Below, piece after piece: positions 1 to 5,364 of a DNA stretch of 5,364 bases (position 1 is its first letter; each line of letters opens with the position of its first letter). This DNA is from Sphingomonas sp. (GTDB lineage: Bacteria; Pseudomonadota; Alphaproteobacteria; Sphingomonadales; Sphingomonadaceae): positions 1-5,364 of the forward strand of contig PNLG01000131.1 in assembly GCA_013822915.1 (NCBI GenBank), read 5' to 3'. Both the position numbers and the translations under genes were made by a program. Under the pieces are notes generated by a model, which was not told the DNA's origin, did not search any database, and saw only the letters and a list, made by a program, of their open reading frames with translations.

Positions 1-1995
1 GGTGGCGGCTCGCAAAATCCCGATGATGTTGGCGGCTCGGGTGATGTAAAATATCACCTTGGCACCTCCACCGACCGCGAATTTGACGGGATCAGCGTGC
101 ATATGTCGTTGGTCGCCAATCCCTCGCACTTGGAGGCCGCCGATCCGGTCGTGCTCGGCAAGACGCGCGCCATTCAGACAATTGCGGGTGACGATAGCCA
201 TAGCGGTTCGCTGCCCGTGCTGATCCATGGTGACGCGGCGTTTGCCGGTCAGGGTATCGTCTGGGAATGCCTGGGTTTTTCGGGGATTCGCGGCTATAAT
301 ACCGGCGGCTGCATCCATTTCGTCATCAATAACCAGATCGGTTTTACCACCAGCCCGCAATATGCCCGGTCCTCGCCCTATCCCAGCGATGTCGCCAAGG
401 GCGTGCAGGCGCCGATTTTCCACGTCAATGGTGACGATCCCGAAGCGGTGACTTTCGCGTGCAAGATGGCGATCGAATTTCGCCAGCGTTTCCACCGCGA
501 TATCGTGATCGACATGTGGTGCTATCGCCGCTTTGGCCATAATGAGGGCGACGAGCCGAGCTTTACCCAGCCGCTGATGTATGATCGCATTCGCCAACAC
601 CCGCCGGTCAGCGACATCTATGGCCAGCGGTTGATTGCACAAGGGGTGGTTGATCCGGCTTGGATCACCTCCACCGCGCAGGCGTTTAACGCGCTGTTGG
701 AGGATGAGTTTACCGCGGGCGCCGCCTATAAGCCTAACAAGGCGGACTGGTTTGCTGGGCGCTGGTCGGGCCTGCACGCGCCCGCCGACCCCGAAACTGC
801 GCGGCGCAATGTCGAAACGGGGATTGAGCCCAAGCTTTTTGACGCGATCGGCCGCACGCTGACGACGGTGCCGGATTCGGTCAAGATCCACAAAACGCTC
901 GCGCGCGTCGTCGACGCCAAGCGCGCGATGTTTGCGAGCGGCGAGGGGTTTGACTGGGCGACAGGCGAGGCGCTGGCGTTTGGGTCGCTGCTTTCCGAAG
1001 GCTATGGCGTGCGCTTGTCGGGGCAGGATTCGGGCCGCGGCACCTTTAGCCAGCGTCACGCGGTGTGGGTCGATCAGGGGGATGAGCATAAATATGTCCC
1101 GCTGAGCACGATCGAGCATGGCAGTTTCGAAGTGCTCGACAGTCCGCTGTCGGAATATGGCGTGCTCGGCTTTGAATATGGCTATGCGCTGGCCGACCCC
1201 AAAACATTAGTGTTGTGGGAGGCGCAGTTCGGCGATTTCATGAACGGCGCGCAGATCATGATCGACCAGTTTATCGCAGCCGGCGAGGCGAAATGGCTGC
1301 GCGCCAATGGCCTCGTGATGCTGCTCCCCCACGGCTATGAGGGGCAGGGGCCGGAGCATAGCTCGGCGCGGCCCGAACGGTTCCTGCAACTGTGCGCGGG
1401 CGACAATATGCAGGTCGCCAATTGCACGACGCCCGCCAATTATTTCCACCTGTTGCGGCGGCAGATGCACCGCCCGTTCCGCAAACCGCTGGTGGTCTTT
1501 ACCCCGAAATCGCTGCTGCGGCACAAGCTTGCTGTGTCAAAGGCCGCCGATTTCCAGGGCGAGAGCCATTTCATGCGCATCCTGAGCGACCCCTGGGCGC
1601 CCGCCGACGCCGATGTGCAGCGGTTGGTGCTGTGCACGGGCAAGGTTGCCTATGACCTGATGGAGGCGCGCAATGCGGCGGGTGACGCCCACACCGCGAT
1701 CGTGCGGCTGGAGCAGCTTTACCCCTTCCCCGGCGATCCGCTGGCCGTGCGGCTGCGGCGGATGACGGGCCTCACCGACATTGTCTGGGCACAGGAAGAG
1801 CCGAAGAACAATGGCGCGTGGAGCTTTGTCGAACCGTTCATTGAGGAATGCCTGGTCGAGGCGGGGTGCGCGGTGGCGCGGCCGCGCTATGCCGGGCGGG
1901 TGGCCGCCGCATCGCCCGCCACGGGCCTGATGAAGCGCCATCAGGCCGAGCAAGCAGCACTCATCGCCGATGCGTTGGGCCATAAGGCTCCATAA
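1..1995 (+). CDS. sucA: 2-oxoglutarate dehydrogenase E1 component (E1o), 5'-truncated by window edge
   Basis: This is the thiamine-diphosphate-dependent E1 subunit of the cytoplasmic 2-oxoglutarate dehydrogenase complex. It decarboxylates 2-oxoglutarate and succinylates the lipoyl group of E2, a step of the TCA cycle. The reading frame is open from base 1, giving 664 residues. The family is usually about 930-970 residues, so roughly 250-300 N-terminal residues lie outside the window and the ATG at 97 is internal. Visible motifs (numbered from base 1) are GDVKYH around 14-19, NPSHLE, HGDAAFAGQG at 76-85 and NNQIGFTT at 110-117 (the two ends of the cofactor-binding region), FGHNEGDEP at 178-186, a transketolase-type pyrimidine-binding domain from about 320, and HGYEGQGPEHSS from 444. 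The C-terminal VWAQEEPKNNGAW segment is typical of E1o. I see no internal disruption. The motifs fit E1o; the homologous but differently organised pyruvate dehydrogenase E1 is excluded by them and by the E2o next door. Confidence 0.97.
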   Translation, partial: GGGSQNPDDVGGSGDVKYHLGTSTDREFDGISVHMSLVANPSHLEAADPVVLGKTRAIQTIAGDDSHSGSLPVLIHGDAAFAGQGIVWECLGFSGIRGYNTGGCIHFVINNQIGFTTSPQYARSSPYPSDVAKGVQAPIFHVNGDDPEAVTFACKMAIEFRQRFHRDIVIDMWCYRRFGHNEGDEPSFTQPLMYDRIRQHPPVSDIYGQRLIAQGVVDPAWITSTAQAFNALLEDEFTAGAAYKPNKADWFAGRWSGLHAPADPETARRNVETGIEPKLFDAIGRTLTTVPDSVKIHKTLARVVDAKRAMFASGEGFDWATGEALAFGSLLSEGYGVRLSGQDSGRGTFSQRHAVWVDQGDEHKYVPLSTIEHGSFEVLDSPLSEYGVLGFEYGYALADPKTLVLWEAQFGDFMNGAQIMIDQFIAAGEAKWLRANGLVMLLPHGYEGQGPEHSSARPERFLQLCAGDNMQVANCTTPANYFHLLRRQMHRPFRKPLVVFTPKSLLRHKLAVSKAADFQGESHFMRILSDPWAPADADVQRLVLCTGKVAYDLMEARNAAGDAHTAIVRLEQLYPFPGDPLAVRLRRMTGLTDIVWAQEEPKNNGAWSFVEPFIEECLVEAGCAVARPRYAGRVAAASPATGLMKRHQAEQAALIADALGHKAP

Positions 1996-2011
1996 TCACC
2001 CCGCCACTCGC

Positions 2012-2019
2012 AAAAGAGG
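2012..2019 (+). promoter_or_regulatory. Ribosome binding site of sucB
   Basis: The purine run AAAAGAGG contains AGAGG and ends 8 bases before the ATG at 2028, a good Shine-Dalgarno match at normal spacing. It lies in the 32-base gap after the sucA stop, which holds no visible promoter or terminator, so sucA and sucB are probably on one transcript. The site supports 2028 as the sucB start. Confidence 0.75.
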
Positions 2020-2027
2020 CCGAACCG

Positions 2028-3218
2028 ATGGCAACTGAAGTCAAAGTCCCCGTTCTGGGCGAATCGATTACTGAAGCGACGCTGGGCGAGTGGTTGAAGC
2101 AACCCGGCGACACCGTGGCGCTCGACGAGCCGGTCGCGAGCCTTGAAACCGACAAGGTGTCGGTCGAAGTACCCTCGCCGGTCGCGGGCGTCATGGGCGC
2201 GCATGCGGTGCAGGTTGGCGACACGGTGCAGGTCGGCGCGATGATCGCGACGATCGAGGGGGCGGGGGCCGCCCCCGCACCCGCCAAGCCCGCCGAAGCG
2301 GAGCCCGCCGCTGCCCCTGCTCAGGCCGCCCCCGCCGCGCTGTCACCATCGGTGCGGCGCGCGGTGCTGGAGACGGGCGTTGACCCGGCAACCGTGACCG
2401 GCACCGGCAAGGACGGGCGGCTGACCAAGGATGATGTGCTCGCCGCCGCCACCATGCCTGCCGCGCCCGCCGCCACGCCGGTGGCCGCATCGGCACCCGT
2501 CGCTGCCCCCGCTGGCGCGCGCCGCGAAGAGCGGGTGCGGATGACCCGCCTGCGCCAGACGATCGCCCGCCGCCTGAAAGAGGCGCAGAACAGCGCCGCG
2601 ATGCTGACCACCTTCAACGATGTCGATATGACCGCGGTGATCGAAGCGCGGAACAAGTATAAGGATTTGTTCGAGAAAAAGCACGGCGTCCGACTGGGCT
2701 TTATGGGCTTTTTCGCCAAAGCCGCATGTCTTGCGCTAAAGGACGTGCCGAGCGTCAATGCGTCGATCGACGGGGATGAAATCGTTTATCACGACTATGC
2801 CGATATCTCGGTCGCGGTGTCCTCGCCCGGTGGGCTGGTGGTGCCGGTGGTGCGCGATGCCGATGCCATGTCGGTCGCGCAAATCGAACGCGCGATCGGC
2901 GATTTCGGCAAGCGCGCCAAGGATGGCACGCTGAAGATGGACGAGATGCTGGGCGGCACCTTCACGATCAGCAATGGCGGGGTGTTCGGCTCGCTGATGT
3001 CGACGCCGATCATCAACCCGCCGCAAAGCGCGGTGCTGGGCCTGCACCGGATCGAGGATCGCCCGGTCGTGCGTGATGGCCAGATTGTGATCCGCCCGAT
3101 GATGTATCTCGCGCTCAGCTATGACCACCGGCTGATCGACGGGCGCGAGGCAGTGACGTTCCTCGTCGCGCTGAAAAATGCGATTGAGGATCCGACGCGG
3201 ATATTGATCGACCTTTGA
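2028..3218 (+). CDS. sucB: Dihydrolipoyllysine-residue succinyltransferase (E2o) of 2-oxoglutarate dehydrogenase
   Basis: This is the core subunit of the OGDH complex, which moves the succinyl group from its lipoyl arm to CoA to give succinyl-CoA. The 396 residues are about normal length for a single-lipoyl E2o. Domains in order: lipoyl domain at about 2-77 with the modified lysine K43 in ETDKVSVEV; an Ala/Pro-rich flexible linker at about 79-104; a peripheral subunit-binding domain at about 104-140 (SPSVRRAVLETGVDP...GRLTKDDVL) that holds E1 or E3; a second Ala/Pro linker at about 143-164; and the acyltransferase domain from about 168 to the end. The catalytic motif is SYDHRLIDG, with His367 and Asp371. 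TRLRQTIARRLKEAQNSAA and the terminal ILIDL are typical of succinyltransferases rather than acetyltransferases. The start is set by the ribosome binding site and by the MATEVKVPVLGESI opening normal for E2o. It lies between the E1 and E3 genes of the same complex. Confidence 0.98.
   Translation: MATEVKVPVLGESITEATLGEWLKQPGDTVALDEPVASLETDKVSVEVPSPVAGVMGAHAVQVGDTVQVGAMIATIEGAGAAPAPAKPAEAEPAAAPAQAAPAALSPSVRRAVLETGVDPATVTGTGKDGRLTKDDVLAAATMPAAPAATPVAASAPVAAPAGARREERVRMTRLRQTIARRLKEAQNSAAMLTTFNDVDMTAVIEARNKYKDLFEKKHGVRLGFMGFFAKAACLALKDVPSVNASIDGDEIVYHDYADISVAVSSPGGLVVPVVRDADAMSVAQIERAIGDFGKRAKDGTLKMDEMLGGTFTISNGGVFGSLMSTPIINPPQSAVLGLHRIEDRPVVRDGQIVIRPMMYLALSYDHRLIDGREAVTFLVALKNAIEDPTRILIDL
2262..2278 (+). 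repeat. G/C-only inverted repeat inside the sucB linker coding region
   Basis: GCGGGGG (2262-2268) is a perfect 7-bp inverted repeat of CCCCCGC (2272-2278) across a 3-base loop. It lies where the lipoyl domain ends and the first Ala/Pro linker begins, encoding part of GAGAAPAP. The hairpin may simply result from GC-rich codons for Gly, Ala and Pro. It could also slow ribosomes between domains, but the sequence alone does not show this. Confidence 0.6.
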
Positions 3219-3226
3219 TTTTTGGA

Positions 3227-3247
3227 CCGCGCGGATACTGCGCGCGG
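3227..3247 (+). other. Intercistronic hairpin between sucB and lpd
   Basis: CCGCGCG (3227-3233) and CGCGCGG (3241-3247) form a perfect 7-bp all-G/C stem with the 7-base loop GATACTG. It begins 8 bases after the sucB stop and ends 3 bases before the lpd GGAG ribosome binding site. The T-rich stretch (TTTGATTTTTGG) lies upstream of the stem, not downstream, and the opposite strand has A's after the stem, so it does not fit an intrinsic terminator in either direction. Plausible roles, by inference, are protecting the sucAB mRNA 3' end or tuning access to the lpd start. Confidence 0.65.
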
Positions 3248-3250
3248 CAC

Positions 3251-3254
3251 GGAG
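3251..3254 (+). promoter_or_regulatory. Ribosome binding site of lpd
   Basis: GGAG lies 3 bases before the ATG at 3258 and 6 bases before the adjacent ATG at 3261. The spacing favours the second ATG, which gives a protein starting MADYDYDV, the usual opening of this enzyme. The site sits directly behind the intercistronic hairpin. Confidence 0.7.
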
Positions 3255-3260
3255 TAGATG

Positions 3261-4655
3261 ATGGCTGACTATGACTATGACGTCCTGGTAATCGGTGCCG
3301 GCCCCGGTGGTTATGTCGCGGCGATCCGCGCCAGCCAGTTGGGGCTGAAGACCGCGTGCGTCGAAAGCCGTGAGACGCTGGGCGGCACTTGTCTCAATGT
3401 CGGCTGCATCCCGTCAAAGGCGATGCTACACGCCAGCGAGTTTTATAACGACGCCGCCAATGGCATGATGGCGAAACTGGGCATCAAGCTGGGCGCGGTT
3501 GAGCTGGATATGGACGCGCTCCACGGTCAGCGGCGTGATGCAGTGAAGCAATTGACCGGCGGCATCGCGTTCTTGTTCAAGAAGAACAAGGTTGACTGGC
3601 TGAAAGGTCATGCGCGCTTCACCGGCACCGACACGGTCGATGTCGCGGGCACCATTTATCGCGCGAAGAACATCATCATCGCGACCGGGTCGAGCGTTAC
3701 GCCGCTGCCTGGTGTCGAGATTGACGAACAGACCATCGTGTCATCCACCGGTGCGCTCGAATTTGCGACCGTCCCTGAACATCTGGTCGTGATTGGCGGC
3801 GGCGTGATCGGGCTGGAGCTTGGCTCGGTGTGGAAGCGGCTTGGCGCCAAAGTGACGTGCGTTGAATATCTCGACCAGATTCTGCCCGGCTTTGACGGCG
3901 AAGTCCGCAAGGAATCGCTCAAGATTTTCAAGAAACAGGGTATCGAGTTCAAGCTGTCGACCAAGGTAACCGGGGTTGCCGTTGACGGCGGCACGGCGTC
4001 GGTCACGGTCGAGCCCGCGTCGGGCGGTGCTGCCGAAGTAATCGCGGCCAGCCATGTGCTGGTGTCCATCGGCCGCCGTCCCAATACCGATGGGCTGAAC
4101 CTTGCGGCGGCAGGGATTGCCCCGAACAAGCGCGGCCAGATCGAAATCGACCACCGTTTTCAAACCGGCGTGCAGGGCATCTGGGCGATCGGCGATGTCG
4201 TGCCGGGGCCAATGCTCGCGCACAAGGCCGAGGATGAGGGCGTCGCGGTTGCCGAAAACATCGCGGGCCACACGGGCATTGTGAACCATGATGTGATCCC
4301 GAGCGTCGTCTATACCTGGCCCGAAATCGCAGGCGTTGGGTTGACTGAGGAGGTCGCGCGCGAGCGGGGCGAGGTCAAGGTCGGTAAATTCCCGATGCTC
4401 GCCAACAGCCGCGCCAAGACCAACCACGAACCCGACGGCTTTGTGAAAGTGATTGCCGACGCCACATCTGACCGCGTGCTCGGCGTGTGGGTGATCGCCA
4501 GCGTTGGCGGCTCGATGATCGCGCAGGCAGCGCAAGCGATGGAGTTTGGCGCGACGAGCGAGGACATCGCCTATACCTGCCACGCGCACCCCACCCATGC
4601 CGAAGCGTTGAAGGAAGCGGCCATGGGCGTGACGGGCAAGGCTATTCACATTTGA
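3261..4655 (+). CDS. lpd: Dihydrolipoyl dehydrogenase (E3), FAD- and NAD-dependent
   Basis: This is the E3 flavoenzyme, which reoxidises dihydrolipoyl-E2 and passes the electrons through a disulfide and FAD to NAD+. From the ATG at 3261 it has 464 residues, the normal length; a start at 3258 would add one Met. Visible parts are the FAD-binding Rossmann motif VIGAGPGG at 10-17, the redox-active disulfide Cys44/Cys49 in GGTCLNVGCIPSK, the NAD-binding motif VIGGGVIGLELG at 177-188, the second FAD contact AIGDVVPGPMLAHKA at about 309-323, and the C-terminal dimerisation domain with the His443-Pro444...Glu448 catalytic pair in HAHPTHAE. All key residues are present. Its position directly after E1o and E2o suggests it mainly serves this complex, though an E3 may be shared with pyruvate dehydrogenase or other complexes. 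No terminator is visible after the stop. Confidence 0.98.
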   Translation: MADYDYDVLVIGAGPGGYVAAIRASQLGLKTACVESRETLGGTCLNVGCIPSKAMLHASEFYNDAANGMMAKLGIKLGAVELDMDALHGQRRDAVKQLTGGIAFLFKKNKVDWLKGHARFTGTDTVDVAGTIYRAKNIIIATGSSVTPLPGVEIDEQTIVSSTGALEFATVPEHLVVIGGGVIGLELGSVWKRLGAKVTCVEYLDQILPGFDGEVRKESLKIFKKQGIEFKLSTKVTGVAVDGGTASVTVEPASGGAAEVIAASHVLVSIGRRPNTDGLNLAAAGIAPNKRGQIEIDHRFQTGVQGIWAIGDVVPGPMLAHKAEDEGVAVAENIAGHTGIVNHDVIPSVVYTWPEIAGVGLTEEVARERGEVKVGKFPMLANSRAKTNHEPDGFVKVIADATSDRVLGVWVIASVGGSMIAQAAQAMEFGATSEDIAYTCHAHPTHAEALKEAAMGVTGKAIHI

Positions 4656-4663
4656 GCCACAAG

Positions 4664-4708
4664 ATGATGCGGCAATTGGGGCGCTGGCATGTCTGGCTCG
4701 GCTGGCTG
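4664..4708 (+). other. Out-of-frame N-terminal segment of the PepSY gene
   Basis: From adjacent ATGs at 4664 and 4667, only 8 bases after the lpd stop, this frame reads MMRQLGRWHVWLGWL, which looks like the start of a PepSY-type membrane protein: a basic stretch, RWH, then the first membrane helix. Past the GGCT repeat the same frame turns into non-membrane sequence (AGRRAAATVDRERT...) and stops at 4772-4774 after 36 codons. The expected helix continuation, VGVPLLLWTASGLWM, is in the next frame (4689-5351). The ribosome binding site here is weak (GAG at 4654-4656), but the closeness to the lpd stop would allow translational coupling. I read this as the original 5' end of the gene, displaced by a frameshift. 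Confidence 0.65.
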
Positions 4709-5351
4709 GCTGGTCGGCGTGCCGCTGCTACTGTGGACCGCGAGCGGACTGTGGATGGCGGCGCGGCCGATTGAGGAAGTCCGCGGTGAGCAACTCAGGC
4801 GCAAGCCGCTGCCGATCGCGCTTGACCGACCGCTGGTGTTGCCGACTTTGCCCGCGGATCATGGTGCCCCGATTACGCTTCGGCTTGAACAACAGCGTCG
4901 AGGGCCGGTGTGGGTTGCCGTTTTTGCCGGGGGGCATGAGATGCGCTGGACCGCGCGCGACGGGCGTTGGCTGCCCCGGGTTGACGAGGCCGAGGCCCGG
5001 GCGATTGCGCGGCGCTGGTATCTACCCGACCAAGAGATTGTTGCGGCGCGTCATACGCCCGCCGATCATCCGCCGCTCGACCTCCGGCGGCGGCGCCCGG
5101 CCTGGGGTATCGCCTTTGCCGATGGCACCAACGTCTATGTCGATGCCGATACCGGCAGCTTGCTCGCGGTCCGATCGGCGCAGTGGCGCTGGTATGATTT
5201 GATGTGGGGGTTGCACATTATGGATTTGCGAGAGCGTGAGGCGAGCAGCCATCCGGTGTTGATCGGGGCGGCAGCGCTCTCGCTATTTTCGGTCATCCTG
5301 GGAATTGCGCTGCTCTTTCGCCGTCGGGGTCGCCGCACGGTCGCGGGCTGA
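4689..5351 (+). CDS. PepSY-domain-like two-helix membrane protein, probably 5'-frameshifted
   Basis: The 220-residue product has a first membrane helix at about 7-24 (WLVGVPLLLWTASGLWM), a middle region of about 165 residues presumably in the periplasm, and a second helix at about 189-210 followed by the basic tail RRRGRR. The middle region has two PepSY-like stretches: about 73-110, ending DEAEARAIARRW, and about 137-180 (PAWGIAFADGTNVYVDADTG, then a Trp-rich segment ending GLHIMDL). PepSY proteins are membrane or secreted proteins, some linked to peptidase inhibition or to iron and redox functions; no specific role or enzyme can be given here. In this frame the only start codon after the TGA at 4665-4667 is the ATG at 4689, preceded by GGGG at 4678-4681, a weak ribosome binding site. 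The likely original start lies upstream in another frame. The short gap after lpd suggests co-transcription with the OGDH genes. The family call is fairly safe; whether the gene works is not. Confidence 0.75.
   Translation: MSGSAGWLVGVPLLLWTASGLWMAARPIEEVRGEQLRRKPLPIALDRPLVLPTLPADHGAPITLRLEQQRRGPVWVAVFAGGHEMRWTARDGRWLPRVDEAEARAIARRWYLPDQEIVAARHTPADHPPLDLRRRRPAWGIAFADGTNVYVDADTGSLLAVRSAQWRWYDLMWGLHIMDLREREASSHPVLIGAAALSLFSVILGIALLFRRRGRRTVAG
4700..4713 (+). repeat. GGCT tandem repeat (3 units plus GG) at the frameshift point
   Basis: Three copies of GGCT (4700-4703, 4704-4707, 4708-4711) are followed by GG, and a further GGCT sits one base upstream at 4695-4698. Losing one unit would join the frame starting at 4664/4667 to the frame ending at 5351, giving MMRQLGRWHVWLGWLVGVPL. 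Short repeats of this kind can gain or lose units by replication slippage, which makes it the simplest place for the frame change. Other one-base or four-base changes nearby would also fit. Confidence 0.7.
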
Positions 5352-5358
5352 CCGCCCG
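5344..5358 (+). terminator. Possible start of a terminator hairpin at the window edge
   Basis: CGGGC (5344-5348) and GCCCG (5354-5358) can form a 5-bp stem around the loop TGACC, which contains the stop codon of the PepSY gene. The window ends 6 bases later (TCGGGG), so any following T tract cannot be seen. In GC-rich DNA such a short stem is common by chance. Confidence 0.2.
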
Positions 5359-5364
5359 TCGGGG

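Noticed and set aside
1537..1983. 148-codon minus-strand ORF opposite the end of sucA
   Set aside because: It is an antisense shadow of conserved sucA codons with a low-complexity composition and no recognisable motif.
97..1995. ATG at 97 as the real start of sucA
   Set aside because: The frame is open back to base 1 and encodes conserved E1o sequence (GDVKYHLGTSTDREFDG) before this Met, so the gene runs in from outside the window.
2266..2520. Ala/Pro-rich stretches in sucB as a repeat element or insertion
   Set aside because: These are the normal flexible linkers flanking the subunit-binding domain of E2 proteins.
3227..3247. Intrinsic terminator between sucB and lpd
   Set aside because: There is a good stem but no T run after it on either strand; the following bases are CACGGAGTAG, which include the lpd ribosome binding site.
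3741..4649. 302-codon open reading frame on the minus strand opposite lpd
   Set aside because: It lies fully inside a clear, intact lpd gene, has no recognisable domain, is rich in Arg/His/Ala as expected from the antisense of GC-rich codons, and has no supporting context.
4700..4715. Programmed ribosomal frameshift in the PepSY gene
   Set aside because: Joining the frames needs a +1 shift, and there is no known slippery heptamer, in-frame stop or rare-codon pause at the junction; tandem repeat expansion explains the change more simply.

Overview
The window is a compact, same-strand block of high-GC (roughly 63-65 % by eye) bacterial DNA carrying the end of a 2-oxoglutarate dehydrogenase (OGDH) operon. 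The protein wording (E1o region GDVKYHLGTSTDREFDG, E3 start MADYDYDVLVIGAGPGGYVA, and E3 C-terminus CHAHPTHAEA), the gene order E1o-E2o-E3, and a PepSY-type membrane protein directly after E3 suggest an alphaproteobacterium, most likely of the order Sphingomonadales. This placement is inference from family resemblance; no search was run.

Layout, left to right on the + strand: 1-1995 is the C-terminal two thirds of sucA (E1o), cut by the left edge of the window. A 32-base gap with a good ribosome binding site leads to sucB (E2o, 2028-3218). A gap of about 40 bases, holding a perfect 7-bp G/C hairpin just upstream of a GGAG ribosome binding site, leads to lpd (E3, 3261-4655, or 3258 if the first of two adjacent ATGs is used). 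A small two-helix PepSY-domain membrane protein follows almost at once (4689-5351), and the last 13 bases are non-coding. There is no stretch over 300 bases without a gene, and I saw no RNA gene, mobile element or CRISPR array.

The first three products form one machine. E1o decarboxylates 2-oxoglutarate with thiamine diphosphate, E2o carries the succinyl group on a lipoyl-lysine and passes it to CoA, and E3 reoxidises the lipoyl arm with FAD and NAD+. All three keep their visible catalytic motifs and look functional. Having lpd in this operon suggests an E3 made mainly for this complex. The fourth gene has no obvious part in the reaction.

The most unusual feature is at the start of the fourth gene. 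The N-terminus expected for this family (MRQLGRWHVWLGWL...) is present but lies in a different frame from the rest of the gene, and the switch falls at a GGCT x3 tandem repeat (4700-4713). Removing one 4-base unit would join the two frames into one ORF starting at 4664/4667. As written, the readable ORF must start at an internal ATG (4689) with a shortened, altered N-terminus. This may be a real slippage mutation, a tolerated start switch, or a sequence error. Otherwise this is an ordinary core-metabolism region, and I see no convincing new system.
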